Part shown: piece after piece, positions 33,110-45,048 of the stretch
Layout: the number at the start of each line of letters is the position of its first letter
Numbering within the stretch: the first letter of the stretch is position 1
Origin: Betaproteobacteria bacterium
GTDB taxonomy: Bacteria; Pseudomonadota; Gammaproteobacteria; Burkholderiales; SG8-39
Direction of reading: 5' to 3'
Assembly: GCA_016195915.1 (NCBI GenBank)
Contig: JACPYS010000043.1
Coordinates: 1 to 64,000 of the forward strand
Length of the DNA stretch: 64,000 bases
Made by a program: the position numbers and the translations under genes
The notes under the pieces: model-generated
The model's database searches: none
The model's input: the letters and a program-made list of their open reading frames with translations, nothing else
What the model was told of the DNA's origin: nothing

Positions 33110-34245
33110 GGCGCTTTGTCGCGGCGCTGTCGCTCGTGCTTCTGCTTGCATTCTCGGCACACGCGCACAAACCGAGCGACAGCTACCTCGCCCTGCAAGT
33201 GGAAGGCGCGCAGCTGCGCGGGCAGTGGGATATCGCGCTGCGCGATCTGGAGTACGCGCTCGGGGTCGACCAGGATGGCGACGGAGCGATCACCTGGGGC
33301 GAATTGCGCGCCAGGCACGCGGACATCGCCGCATACGCGCTGGCCCGGCTCAAACTTTCAGCCAACGGCAACGACTGTGGGCTCGATCCGCCGGCGCTGC
33401 TGGTCGACGAGCACAGCGACTGCGCCTACGCTGTGCTGCGTTTTTCCGCGAACTGCCGGGCCGGTGCAATCGCCGCGGTGGCCGTCGATTACCGCCTGTT
33501 TTTCGACCTCGACCCGACGCACCGAGGCCTGCTGCGCATCGAACATGCGGCTGGCGCACTCACCGGCGTGCTCTCGCCCGAGCGAGCGCGCCAGAGCTTC
33601 GTACTCGCGGAGGTTACACGCTGGTCGCAGCTTTTCGATTACCTCCGGGAAGGCGTATGGCACATCTGGATCGGTTTCGACCACGTCCTGTTTCTGCTTT
33701 CGCTGCTGCTCCCCGCGGTGCTCGCAGGAAGCGCTTCCGGCCGCGCGTTCTCGCAGCCCGCGGGGCGCTTTGCGCCGGTGTTCTGGGACGTATTCCGGAT
33801 TGTCACAGCCTTCACCGTTGCACACTCGATCACGCTCTCGCTTGCGGCACTCGCCGTGATTTCACTGCCTTCGAGGCTGGTGGAATCGGCAATCGCGCTG
33901 TCGGTGGCGCTGGCGGCGCTGAACAACCTGTACCCGTTGGTAAGCCGCGCGCGGTGGATGGTGGCGTTCGGATTCGGCCTGGTCCACGGATTCGGTTTTG
34001 CCAGCGTACTGGCCGACCTCGGCCTGCCGCAGGCTTCGCTGGTACTCGCTCTTGTGGGCTTCAACCTGGGCGTCGAATCCGGCCAGTTGGCGATCGTGAC
34101 GCTGTTCCTGCCGCTCGCCTATGCTCTGCGGCGAACGTGGCTTTATCGGCGCCTGATTTTCGCCGGAGGCTCGACGCTCATCGTGCTGCTAGCCGGGGTG
34201 TGGCTGCTCGAGCGTGCGCTGGATTTGAAATTGTTGCCCGGTTGA
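33106..34245 (+). CDS. HupE/UreJ-like membrane protein with periplasmic EF-hand
   Basis: The 379-aa protein starts with a signal peptide (RRFVAALSLVLLLAFSAHAH) and a periplasmic region of about 175 residues, then six or seven helices. The membrane part has WHIWIGFDHVLFLLSLLLPA and GFGLVHGFGFASVLADLGLP, typical of the HupE/UreJ_2 family tied to nickel and other metals; His residues in these motifs are candidate metal ligands. Residues about 54-65 (DQDGDGAITWGE) are a canonical EF-hand loop with all six ligand positions, suggesting calcium control. The GTG at 33106 overlaps the TPR gene. Confidence 0.85.
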   Translation: MRRFVAALSLVLLLAFSAHAHKPSDSYLALQVEGAQLRGQWDIALRDLEYALGVDQDGDGAITWGELRARHADIAAYALARLKLSANGNDCGLDPPALLVDEHSDCAYAVLRFSANCRAGAIAAVAVDYRLFFDLDPTHRGLLRIEHAAGALTGVLSPERARQSFVLAEVTRWSQLFDYLREGVWHIWIGFDHVLFLLSLLLPAVLAGSASGRAFSQPAGRFAPVFWDVFRIVTAFTVAHSITLSLAALAVISLPSRLVESAIALSVALAALNNLYPLVSRARWMVAFGFGLVHGFGFASVLADLGLPQASLVLALVGFNLGVESGQLAIVTLFLPLAYALRRTWLYRRLIFAGGSTLIVLLAGVWLLERALDLKLLPG

Positions 34246-34267
34246 GCGTTCCGCCCCGACCCCGTCT

Positions 34268-34273
34268 TATAAT
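34268..34273 (+). promoter_or_regulatory. -10 element of the icd promoter
   Basis: TATAAT lies 53 nt before the icd ATG at 34327 and 22 nt after the HupE-like stop. A TTGAGC at 34242-34247 is a possible -35, though its spacing of 20 bp is long. The position excludes the earliest ATG (34276) as icd start because the transcript would begin near 34280. Confidence 0.5.
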
Positions 34274-34326
34274 TTATGGTTTCCGGCATTACCCCTCCCC
34301 CTGAATTCAACCGAGGCATGCGCTCC

Positions 34327-35583
<1,257 letters not shown>

Positions 35584-35601
35584 GCCGTCGTCACCGAAAA
35601 C

Positions 35602-35630
35602 AAAAAAGCCGCCCGAGGGCGGCTTTTTTA
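35602..35630. terminator. Bidirectional terminator between icd and csp
   Basis: The stem AAAAAAGCCGCCC / GGGCGGCTTTTTT closes on a GA-rich loop, with A- and T-runs at both ends. It lies 19 nt after icd and 18 nt after csp on the opposite strand, so it serves both convergent genes. Confidence 0.9.
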
Positions 35631-35647
35631 ATTGAATACGGAACCGG

Positions 35648-35851
35648 CTAGGCCTTTTGAATATTACTGGCCTGCTTGCCTTTCGGGCCTTGCACCACGT
35701 CAAACGAGACTTTCTGTCCTTCTTTCAAGGACTTGAAGCCAGCCATGTTAATCGCCGAGAAATGCGCGAACAGGTCTTCGCTGCCGTCATCGGGAGTGAT
35801 GAAGCCATAACCTTTCGCGTCGTTGAACCACTTCACGGTGCCTGTTGCCAT
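35648..35851 (-). CDS. Cold-shock domain protein (CspA family)
   Basis: The 67-aa single-domain RNA chaperone starts [23 protein letters not shown]1 (KGYGFI) and RNP2 (LFAHF) are intact, as is the C-terminal [12 protein letters not shown] ribosome site (TGAGGAAG) precedes the ATG, and a leader of some length is likely in the 350-bp gap upstream. Gene symbol left open because several csp paralogues exist in such genomes. Confidence 0.95.
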   Translation of the reverse strand: MATGTVKWFNDAKGYGFITPDDGSEDLFAHFSAINMAGFKSLKEGQKVSFDVVQGPKGKQASNIQKA

Positions 35852-36201
35852 CTGAACTTCCTCATAAAAGTTGATTACGCCGGACGGACAACCCGGGCCA
35901 TGCCTGAGCTTCTAGACCGCGTCCGCCCTACGTGGTGGCGTCACAGACAGCCTGAATCAGAACACGAGCCGCCTTTTACGCCCGTTCCGGCAATTCGTCA
36001 AGTGCGCTTGTCACACCGGACGCGAATCCGTCCCAGAAAAGAGCGCCGCGATCGCGCCCCTATTTGCGTTGCAAGCCGCGCCGGCATTGGCTACGATGAC
36101 TCAACGTCTATGTGCATTGCGCATTCATGACAGGAAGCGGTGTGGAGAGTTTGTGTCCAGGCAATTGAGCTTGCCGGCACGCGCTGGAGTCGAACTGCAG
36201 T
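35852..36201. other. 350-bp divergent intergenic region csp / clpS
   Basis: No gene was seen here. The left part should hold the csp leader and promoter on the minus strand. The right part holds a candidate clpS promoter. The stretch 35935-36060 shows no hairpin with T-run and no clear ORF. A cold-responsive csp leader is plausible but was not recognised by motif. Confidence 0.6.
36069..36097 (+). promoter_or_regulatory. Candidate sigma-70 promoter of clpS-clpA
   Basis: TTGCAA (36069-36074) and TACGAT (36092-36097) are spaced by 17 bp. The predicted start is near 36104, giving a leader of about 98 nt before clpS. Both boxes match the consensus at four or more positions. Confidence 0.45.
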
Positions 36202-36507
36202 ATGGCCAGGTTCAAGGACGACACATTACTCGCGACGGCGAAGTCGAAGCTCAAACCGCCGCCGATGTTCAAGGTGATGCTGCTGAACGACGACTACACA
36301 CCGATGGAGTTCGTCGTTCTGGTGTTGCAGAAGTTTTTCGCGATGACCCGCGAAAGGGCCACGCAGGTGATGCTGATGGTGCATCAGCAGGGCATTGGGG
36401 TGTGCGGGGTGTATCCTCAGGACATTGCCGCCACCAAGGTTCATCAGGTGGAAGCGTATGCGCGAAGACATCAGCACCCGCTGCAGTGCGTAATGGAGGA
36501 AACGTGA
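36202..36507 (+). CDS. clpS: ATP-dependent Clp protease adaptor ClpS
   Basis: ClpS delivers N-degron substrates to ClpAP. The 101 aa contain [18 protein letters not shown] with the Asp-Asp of the N-degron pocket and [18 protein letters not shown] with the conserved His. The C-terminal [14 protein letters not shown] is typical. It ends one base before clpA, with GGAGG in between, so they form one operon. Confidence 0.96.
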   Translation: MARFKDDTLLATAKSKLKPPPMFKVMLLNDDYTPMEFVVLVLQKFFAMTRERATQVMLMVHQQGIGVCGVYPQDIAATKVHQVEAYARRHQHPLQCVMEET

Positions 36508-36508
36508 A

Positions 36509-38785
<2,277 letters not shown>

Positions 38786-38802
38786 ACGGGAAGTCTTCTC
38801 AC

Positions 38803-38830
38803 AAAAAGCGCGCCATGGCACGCTTTTTTT
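38803..38830 (+). terminator. Terminator after clpA
   Basis: The stem AAAAAGCG / CGCTTTTT extends inwards as GCC-AT-GGC with one mismatch (C-A), followed by a T-run. It lies 17 nt after the clpA stop. Confidence 0.8.
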
Positions 38831-38972
38831 GCCACCTTTCCCTGCACGTTTATGCGTCGAGTGTTTTTCCTTATGTACGTGCGTGCGCCTTGACAGCGCA
38901 CATGGCCCGAGCGGAAACTCCCGGGCAGACGGGCGCGTCGCGCCTGGATAACGACCGAGAGGGGACAACACC

Positions 38973-39278
38973 ATGCAGCGCAAGCTTCTGCTCGCGGCGC
39001 TCGTTGCCGCCGCACCCATGCCGGTGCTCGCACAGTCCGGCGACACGGTCGCGCGTAGCCTCGCCGCCACCTGCGCGGCCTGCCACGGCACCGAGGGACG
39101 CGGCGTACCGCAGGCGTTCGCCGCGCTCGCCGGCAGGCCCAAGAGCGATCTCGTCACGATATTGCAGGGCTACAAGACCGGAAAAATCCCGGCGACCGTA
39201 ATGCACCAGCTTGCCAAAGGCTACACCGACCAGCAGATCGAAACGATTTCCGCATATTTCGCGGCTCAGAAGAATTGA
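38973..39278 (+). CDS. fccA: Monoheme cytochrome c, sulfide dehydrogenase subunit FccA
   Basis: This periplasmic class I cytochrome c has 101 aa. The signal peptide ends at PVLAQS. The heme site is CAACH near residue 35, and the axial Met is probably in IPATVMHQLAKGYTD. Its position 10 nt before fccB makes it the electron acceptor of sulfide dehydrogenase. It carries one heme, unlike the diheme subunit of Allochromatium. A ribosome site (GAGAGGGG) precedes the ATG. Confidence 0.9.
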   Translation: MQRKLLLAALVAAAPMPVLAQSGDTVARSLAATCAACHGTEGRGVPQAFAALAGRPKSDLVTILQGYKTGKIPATVMHQLAKGYTDQQIETISAYFAAQKN

Positions 39279-39288
39279 GAGGAAAGCC

Positions 39289-40554
39289 ATGAACACTGCC
39301 TTCGATCGCCGCGAATTCATCAAACTGCTGGGGGCTGGCGCTGCGCTCGGCGCCGCCGGTTGTGCGACCACTGGTGCGCCCAAGGCGCGCGTAGTCGTAA
39401 TCGGTGGCGGCTTCGGCGGCGCCACTGCGTCAAAATACATCCGCATGTGGGATTCCTCGATCGAGGTGGTAATGGTCGAGCGCAACAACATCTTCACCTC
39501 GTGCCCGATTTCCAACCTCGTGCTCAGCGGCTTCAAGACGATGCAGGACATCCAGCATTCCTACGACGGCCTGCGCAAGCACGGCGTGCAGGTGATCACG
39601 GACGAGGTGACGGCGATCGATGCCGCCAAGCGGGTGGTCAGGCTCGCGCGCGGCGGCGAACTCAGCTACGACCGCCTGATCGTTTCACCGGGCATTGACT
39701 TCATGTTCGAGCAGTTGCCGAATTACCAGAAAGCGGGGAACCGCGTTTTGCACGCATGGAAGGCGGGCCCGGAGACCATCGATTTGCGCAAGCAACTCGA
39801 AGCGATGAAGGACGGCGGTGTGTACGTATTGTCGATCCCGGTCGCGCCCTACCGCTGCCCGCCAGGGCCCTACGAGCGGGCATCGCAGGTTGCGGCCTAC
39901 TTCAAGAAGGCCAAGCCGCGCTCGAAGGTGCTGGTCCTGGACGGCAACCCCGACGTAACATCGAAGGGGCCACTGTTCAAGAAGGCCTGGGCCGACCTCT
40001 ACAAGGGAACGCTCGAATACCGCGGCAACTCCAAGGCGATCGACGTGGACGCGAAGGGCGGAACCGTCAAACTCGAAGTCGAGGACGTGAAGGGCGACGT
40101 GCTCAACGTCGTGCCGCCGCAGCGCGCAGGCGACATCGCGATGAAGGCCGGGCTGGTGAACGCCAATAACCGCTGGTGCACCGTAGACTGGAGAACCTGC
40201 GAATCGACGGCGGTAAAGAACATCCACGTACTCGGCGACGCGACACTCTCCGCGCCGCTGATGCCGAAATCCGGCCAGATGGCCAACCAGCAGGCCAAAA
40301 TGTGCGCAGCAGCGGTGATTGCCCTGCTCAATGGCCAGCAGCCCAATCCGATGCCGTTGATCTCCAACACCTGCTACAGCTTCGTGTCGGAAAAGGAGGC
40401 CATCCACGTCGCCTCGGTGCACACTTGGAACGCGAAGGAAAACACGCTCACCACCGTGCCGGGTTCGGGTGGCGTGTCGGCGCAGCGCAGCGAGCAGGAA
40501 GGGAACTTCGGCCATGCGTGGGCACGTGCCGTCTGGAGCGACATGCTGGGTTGA
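39289..40554 (+). CDS. fccB: Flavocytochrome c sulfide dehydrogenase flavoprotein FccB
   Basis: FccB oxidises sulfide to sulfur or polysulfide and passes electrons to FccA. The 421 aa start with a Tat signal (RREFIKLLGAGAALGAAGC), where the last Cys could also be a lipobox. The FAD site is ARVVVIGGGFGGATASKYI. Three Cys match the family: residue 72 (FTSCPIS, likely FAD attachment), residue 190 (YRCPPGP) and residue 362 (NTCYSFV), the last two forming the redox disulfide. GDATLSAPLMPKSGQMANQQA is the usual flavin-binding end. Function confident from family and gene pair. Confidence 0.93.
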   Translation: MNTAFDRREFIKLLGAGAALGAAGCATTGAPKARVVVIGGGFGGATASKYIRMWDSSIEVVMVERNNIFTSCPISNLVLSGFKTMQDIQHSYDGLRKHGVQVITDEVTAIDAAKRVVRLARGGELSYDRLIVSPGIDFMFEQLPNYQKAGNRVLHAWKAGPETIDLRKQLEAMKDGGVYVLSIPVAPYRCPPGPYERASQVAAYFKKAKPRSKVLVLDGNPDVTSKGPLFKKAWADLYKGTLEYRGNSKAIDVDAKGGTVKLEVEDVKGDVLNVVPPQRAGDIAMKAGLVNANNRWCTVDWRTCESTAVKNIHVLGDATLSAPLMPKSGQMANQQAKMCAAAVIALLNGQQPNPMPLISNTCYSFVSEKEAIHVASVHTWNAKENTLTTVPGSGGVSAQRSEQEGNFGHAWARAVWSDMLG

Positions 40555-40575
40555 GGCCCCGGAGCAGCCGATCAA

Positions 40576-40627
40576 GAGCCCGCTTCGGCGGGCTTATCAG
40601 GAGCCCGCTGCGGCGGGCTTTTCTTTT
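40576..40627. terminator. Tandem hairpin terminators between fccB and dut
   Basis: Two near-identical stems, AGCCCGCTTCGGCGGGCT (40576-40593) and AGCCCGCTGCGGCGGGCT (40602-40619), follow each other. The second is followed by TTTCTTTT on the plus strand. They lie between the convergent fccB and dut. The duplication suggests a local repeat. Confidence 0.85.
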
Positions 40628-40628
40628 C

Positions 40629-41078
40629 CTAGGACTTGCCGGTGGAACCGAAGCCGCCGGCGCCGCGCTCGCTGGCAGCAAACTCCTCGACGACATGCCA
40701 TTCGACCTGCGCGACCGGCACCACCACCAACTGCGCGATTCGGTCCATCGGCTCGATGGTGAAGGCCGCCTTGCCGCGATTCCAGACCGACACCAGCACC
40801 GGCCCCTGGTAATCCGAGTCGATCAGCCCGACCAGGTTGCCGAGCACGATGCCATGTTTCGCGCCAAGCCCGGAGCGCGGCAGCACGAGCGCTGCGTAGC
40901 CCGGATCGCCTACGTGGATCGCGATGCCGCTGGGCACCAGTTGGCTGTCGCCGGGCTGCAGCACGAGCGGCCCGTCCAGGCAGGCGCGCAGATCTAGCCC
41001 TGCGGCGCCGGCAGTCCCGTATCGCGGCAGGTTGCCGCGCAGCCGCGCGTCGAGGATCCTGACCTCAAGCCTGCGCAC
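40629..41078 (-). CDS. dut: dUTP diphosphatase
   Basis: Dut hydrolyses dUTP to dUMP. The 149 aa contain the five motifs in order: [31 protein letters not shown] with the catalytic Asp, [10 protein letters not shown], and C-terminal [12 protein letters not shown]. The GTG at 41078 is taken as start because it gives the usual length and overlaps the coaBC stop by 14 nt. The frame is open for another 78 codons upstream, but that is a shadow of coaBC. Confidence 0.94.
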   Translation of the reverse strand: MRRLEVRILDARLRGNLPRYGTAGAAGLDLRACLDGPLVLQPGDSQLVPSGIAIHVGDPGYAALVLPRSGLGAKHGIVLGNLVGLIDSDYQGPVLVSVWNRGKAAFTIEPMDRIAQLVVVPVAQVEWHVVEEFAASERGAGGFGSTGKS

Positions 41079-42279
41079 GCCCGGCTTTTCCCTTCTTCCC
41101 CAGCATCGCGGAAATATGCGCGACGAGCTTTCGCGCTTGGTCGAGCTTCGGCCCGCGGCCGAGCTTGTGCTCGCCGGCGTCGTCGAACAACGTGAGGGCG
41201 TTGTCATCCGCGCCGAGCGCTTCCTGCGCAAGATTGGCGGCGAGCAGCGGGATGCGTTTGCTGCTGCGCTTTTCCATCGCGTGTGCTGCGAGATTCTCGC
41301 TTTCGGCGGCAAAGCCGACGCAAAACGGCGGTTTCTTCAAGCCTGCGACGTATGCGAGGATGTCGGGGTTTTCCGTGAGCTCGAGCGTCATGCCCTTGCG
41401 CCCGGCCTTCTTGATCTTCTGCGCCGACGCGCTCGCCACTCGATAATCCGCGACCGCGGCGACCGAAATGAAGATATCGGCGCCATCGACCGAGCGCTTC
41501 ACGGCATCAAACATTTCCTGCGCAGTGCGCACGCCGATTCGCTTCACGCCAACGGGTACCTCCAGCGCGGTCGGACCGCTCACCAGCGTTACGCTGGCTC
41601 CTGCTTCGCGCGCCGCACGCGCCACTGCGTACCCCATTTTCCCCGAACTCGCATTGGTGATGGCACGCACCGGATCGATCGGCTCCACCGTCGGTCCCGC
41701 TGTGACGAGTACATGCATGCCGGTGAGCAGGCGCGGCTGGAAAAATGCCTCGACCTCGGCGACGATCTGCTCTGCTTCGAGCATCCGGCCCATCCCGGTC
41801 TCGCCGCAGGCCTGATCGCCGGACGCCGGTCCGGCGAGGACGACGCCGTCGTCGCGCAACCGTTTCACGTTGCGCCGGGTTGCCGGGTTTTGCCACATTT
41901 CCACATTCATCGCGGGCGCGAGCAACAGCCCGCAGCGGCGCGCCAGCACCAGCGTCGACAACAGGTCATCGGCAAGGCCGCGCGCCGCCTTGGCCATGAA
42001 ATCCGCGCTCGCCGGCGCGACGACAATCAGGTCGCGATCGCGTGAAAGCTCGATGTGCGCCATGTTGTCGGGCAAGCTCGGGTCCCAGAGATCGGTGTAA
42101 ACGCGCTGACCCGACAGCGCCTGCATGGTCACCGGCGTGATGAAGCGGCACGCCGCCTCGGTCATCACTACGCGCACGTCGCAGCCCGCCTTGGCGAGCG
42201 AGCGCACCAGCTGCGCCGCCTTGAAAGCTGCGATGCCGCCAGTCAGGCCAAGCAGAATGCGCTTCCCCTTCAATGTCAT
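41065..42279 (-). CDS. coaBC: Phosphopantothenoylcysteine decarboxylase / synthetase CoaBC
   Basis: This bifunctional enzyme makes 4'-phosphopantetheine for coenzyme A. The CoaC part (1-190) has [19 protein letters not shown], the catalytic His in [10 protein letters not shown] and the substrate-binding APAMNVEMW with GLLL before. The CoaB part (190-404) has [20 protein letters not shown] and [13 protein letters not shown]. The ATG at 42279 gives the normal length; two earlier in-frame starts are less likely. Divergent from radC by 58 bp. Confidence 0.95.
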   Translation of the reverse strand: MTLKGKRILLGLTGGIAAFKAAQLVRSLAKAGCDVRVVMTEAACRFITPVTMQALSGQRVYTDLWDPSLPDNMAHIELSRDRDLIVVAPASADFMAKAARGLADDLLSTLVLARRCGLLLAPAMNVEMWQNPATRRNVKRLRDDGVVLAGPASGDQACGETGMGRMLEAEQIVAEVEAFFQPRLLTGMHVLVTAGPTVEPIDPVRAITNASSGKMGYAVARAAREAGASVTLVSGPTALEVPVGVKRIGVRTAQEMFDAVKRSVDGADIFISVAAVADYRVASASAQKIKKAGRKGMTLELTENPDILAYVAGLKKPPFCVGFAAESENLAAHAMEKRSSKRIPLLAANLAQEALGADDNALTLFDDAGEHKLGRGPKLDQARKLVAHISAMLGKKGKAGRAQA

Positions 42280-42337
42280 CGCGCGTCGGTCGCAGGCGTT
42301 AAGCAAGGAGGGCAAATTCTACGGGAAACCCCCGCGC

Positions 42338-43012
42338 ATGGCGATTACGGACTGGCCCGCATCGGAGCGGCCGCGCGAACGGATGCTCGCGCTCGGCCCG
42401 TCGCAGCTCAGCGATGCGGAACTGCTTGCGGTGTGGTTGCGTACCGGCGTGCGCGGGAAAAGCGCCGTGGATCTGGCGCGTGAATTGCTCGCGCATTTCG
42501 GGGGCGTAGCGGGGCTGCTCTCGACCGATCACAAGGCGCTGCGGACGATCAAAGGGCTTGGCGACGCCAAGCTCGCGCAACTCTCGGCTGTCGCCGAGCT
42601 CGCGCGCCGCGCGCTGGCGGGCGAGTTGCGCGCCGGGAGCGCGCTTGCCTCTCCCCAGGCAGTGCGCGACTACCTGCGGCTCAGCATCGGCGGACGGCCG
42701 CATGAAGTGTTCGTCGCGCTCTACCTCGACGCGCAGCACCGCGTGCTCGCGGTGGAAGAACTGTTCCGGGGCACCCTCACCCAGACGAGCGTGTACCCGC
42801 GCGAGGTGGTCAAGGCGGCGCTCGCCAGCAACGCGGCCGCAATCATCTTCGCCCACAACCATCCCAGCGGCGTCGCCGAGCCGAGCCAGGCCGACGAGTT
42901 GCTCACGCGCAGCCTGAAGGACGCACTGGCGCTCGTCGATATCAGGGTGCTCGACCACTTTATCGTGGCCGGCAATCGCGCGCTCTCATTCGCGGAGCGC
43001 GGGCTGCTCTGA
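42338..43012 (+). CDS. radC: DNA repair protein RadC-type JAB domain protein
   Basis: The 224-aa protein has an N-terminal helix-hairpin region ([15 protein letters not shown]) and a C-terminal MPN/JAB domain with the metal motif [14 protein letters not shown] plus an upstream Glu ([11 protein letters not shown] region). The role in repair is traditional but not proved for the family. It is divergent from coaBC. The nearest ribosome-like site (AAGGAGGG) is about 27 nt before the ATG, so expression is probably low. Confidence 0.93.
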   Translation: MAITDWPASERPRERMLALGPSQLSDAELLAVWLRTGVRGKSAVDLARELLAHFGGVAGLLSTDHKALRTIKGLGDAKLAQLSAVAELARRALAGELRAGSALASPQAVRDYLRLSIGGRPHEVFVALYLDAQHRVLAVEELFRGTLTQTSVYPREVVKAALASNAAAIIFAHNHPSGVAEPSQADELLTRSLKDALALVDIRVLDHFIVAGNRALSFAERGLL

Positions 43013-43042
43013 GGGCCTGCCCAACATGCACAGGACAGTGCC

Positions 43043-43072
43043 TTGCCGCGGGCGGGCAACTGCCCGTATAAT
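43043..43072 (+). promoter_or_regulatory. Sigma-70 promoter of rpmB-rpmG
   Basis: TTGCCG (43043-43048) and a perfect TATAAT (43067-43072) are spaced by 18 bp. Transcription would start near 43079, 26 nt before rpmB. Confidence 0.75.
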
Positions 43073-43104
43073 CCGCCCCCTTTCAGAAATTCCCCGGAGT
43101 TCCC

Positions 43105-43335
43105 ATGCCGAAGGTCTGCCAAGTGACCGGCAAGAAGCCGCTCAAGGGTCACCTCGTTTCGCATGCCAACAACAAGACCAAGCGCGTGTTCGAGCCGAAC
43201 CTGCACCACCGGCGTTTCTGGGTGGAAAGCGAGAACCGCTGGGTACGCATGCGCGTCTCCGTAGCCGGGCTGCGCCGCATCGACAAGCACGGCATCGAAG
43301 CCGTGCTGGCCGAAATCAAGGCAAAGAAGGCCTGA
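43105..43335 (+). CDS. rpmB: 50S ribosomal protein L28
   Basis: L28 has 76 aa here and starts [38 protein letters not shown] is the conserved core. It is followed after 10 nt by rpmG, the usual bacterial pairing. A perfect -10 box and a ribosome site (CCGGAG) explain high expression. Confidence 0.97.
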   Translation: MPKVCQVTGKKPLKGHLVSHANNKTKRVFEPNLHHRRFWVESENRWVRMRVSVAGLRRIDKHGIEAVLAEIKAKKA

Positions 43336-43345
43336 GGGGACCGCC

Positions 43346-43501
43346 ATGCGCGAAAAGATCAAGCTCGAATCCTCGGCCGGCACAGGCCACTTTTACACCA
43401 CCACCAAGAACAAGCGCACCAAGCCGGACAAGCTGGAAATGATGAAATTCGACCCCAAGGCGCGCAAGCACGTGATGTACAAGGAAACCAAACTGAAGTG
43501 A
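43346..43501 (+). CDS. rpmG: 50S ribosomal protein L33
   Basis: L33 has 51 aa: it starts [20 protein letters not shown] and ends [10 protein letters not shown]. It lacks the zinc-binding Cys pairs of the C+ form, so it is the zinc-independent type. A terminator follows 44 nt after the stop. Confidence 0.97.
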   Translation: MREKIKLESSAGTGHFYTTTKNKRTKPDKLEMMKFDPKARKHVMYKETKLK

Positions 43502-43545
43502 TTCCGCGCCGGCCGCTCCCGCTTGGGCGGGAGGCCAACCGAAAA

Positions 43546-43569
43546 CGCCCGCTGTCAGCGGGCTTTTTT
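43546..43569. terminator. Terminator after rpmG
   Basis: The stem GCCCGCT / AGCGGGC with a GTC loop is followed by six T on the plus strand. On the minus strand the same stem is followed by GTTTTC, so it may also help end the desaturase transcript. Confidence 0.88.
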
Positions 43570-43601
43570 GTTGCACCCCGCGTGCGCGGGCCCTGCGAAC
43601 A

Positions 43602-44771
43602 TCACGCGTAACGGCGCAAGCGTTGCGAAAACTCGGCCAGATGCACGATGCCGCTCGTCTCGGCCCGATGGCACCAGTCCTGCAACTGCTTGACCAGCTG
43701 CTCCTTCGACGCGTTGGAGCGCTCCCACAACGCGACCAGTTCCTGCCGCATCGCAACCACCGTGGCGAGCGCCTTCGAATTCTTCAGCGCATCAGCGAGG
43801 CGGACACGCTCGGTTTCAGACAGCTGCTGCGCCCGCAACAGAGCGCGCTTGAGCGACTTGAGTGCCTCGGCATCCCTCGGCGACCATTTCTTCAACCGCG
43901 CCATCTCGTCCGCGTAGGTGCGCTTGAGCGAGGCCGCGTAACGCGTCAGAACGTCGTACCGATTGTCGATCACGGCGCGCAGCGTCTGCTCGCAGACCGG
44001 CTTCACCGCGACAAACTTCGGCTTCGGTGCAATCTTCTTCACGGTCGCCAACCCGAGCGACGCGAGGATGCGGATGTATAGCCAGCCGACATCGAACTCG
44101 TACCACTTGGACGACAGCTTGGCCGAGGTCGCGTAGGCATGATGGTTGTTATGAAGTTCCTCGCCACCGATCAGGATGCCCCACGGCATGATGTTGGTGG
44201 ATGCATCACCGGTGGAAAAACTGCGATAACCCCAGAAATGGCCGATGCCGTTGATGACGCCTGCCGCCCAGAACGGAATCCAGGCAATCTGCGTGAAGAG
44301 AATCAGCAGGCCGGGCACCGCGCCGAACAGGGTGACGTTTACCACGCCCATCAGCGTGAGTCCCGCGATCGCATGGTTCGAATAGACATTCCGCTCGATC
44401 CAGTCATCAGGCGTGCCGTGCCCGTACCGATCCATCGTGTCCTTGCGGTGCGACTCCTTGACGTAGAGAAACACGCCGCCCCAGAGCACCCGGTTGATGC
44501 CGTAGATTTGCGGGCTGTGGGGATCCTCGGCGGATTCGCACTTGGCGTGGTGCTTGCGGTGGATCGCCGCCCACTCCCTGGTAACCATGCCCGTGGTAAG
44601 CCACAGCCAGCAGCGAAAGAAATGCGATGCGGCCGGGTGCAGATCGAGCGCGCGATGCGCCTGATGGCGATGCAGGAAAATCGTCACCGACGCAATCGTC
44701 ACATGCGTGAGCACAAGCGTGACAAGCACGAGGCCCCACCAGGGCAAATCAAAAAAACCAGACCAAATCAT
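43602..44771 (-). CDS. Acyl-lipid/acyl-CoA fatty acid desaturase
   Basis: This integral membrane di-iron desaturase has 389 aa. Three His boxes are visible: HRHQAHR near residue 35, HRKHHAK near 72, and HNNHHAY near 210. Between them lie four helices. The C-terminal 130 residues (from about 260) are an extra helical, soluble extension with KLSSKWYEFDVGWLYIRILASL before it and no known domain. Likely introduces a cis double bond (delta-9 type) into membrane lipids. The ATG at 44771 is taken because it starts the first helix; 31 more codons are open upstream. Confidence 0.9.
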   Translation of the reverse strand: MIWSGFFDLPWWGLVLVTLVLTHVTIASVTIFLHRHQAHRALDLHPAASHFFRCWLWLTTGMVTREWAAIHRKHHAKCESAEDPHSPQIYGINRVLWGGVFLYVKESHRKDTMDRYGHGTPDDWIERNVYSNHAIAGLTLMGVVNVTLFGAVPGLLILFTQIAWIPFWAAGVINGIGHFWGYRSFSTGDASTNIMPWGILIGGEELHNNHHAYATSAKLSSKWYEFDVGWLYIRILASLGLATVKKIAPKPKFVAVKPVCEQTLRAVIDNRYDVLTRYAASLKRTYADEMARLKKWSPRDAEALKSLKRALLRAQQLSETERVRLADALKNSKALATVVAMRQELVALWERSNASKEQLVKQLQDWCHRAETSGIVHLAEFSQRLRRYA

Positions 44772-44918
44772 GTAGTGGGAATTTTTTCCGTCGGACGGAG
44801 CGAGCAAGGGAATTCTACGCGAATTGCCCTCTGGCGCAAGGGCGAAATTGACCGCGCCGCACAAGACGCTACCTGATTAGTGATGAAGTTCAGCAAGCCA
44901 GCGGCCTGTAGTGGAAAT

Positions 44919-45019
44919 CGTCGTTCCGGCGCTGCCCGCGAGGGCAGAACCCGGAATCCAGGAAGGTTTCGATCGCATATTCTGGCTTCCGGGTTCCGCT
45001 TCGTGGCCCCGGAATGACG
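44919..45019. repeat. Imperfect palindromic intergenic repeat
   Basis: A 101-bp element between the desaturase and the MscS gene has outer arms CGTCGTTCCGG / CCGGAATGACG and inner arms GAACCCGGAATCCAG / CTGGCTTCCGGGTTC (14 of 15 paired). It resembles the family of short palindromic repeats often seen between genes in proteobacteria. No protein is encoded. No other copy was seen in the window. Confidence 0.7.
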
Positions 45020-45048
45020 TGCTGAAGATCGTCGCTAATCAGGAGACG

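Noticed and set aside
40576-40619. Tandem hairpins as a CRISPR-like array
   Set aside because: Only two copies, each a self-complementary stem ending in a T-run; they are terminators.
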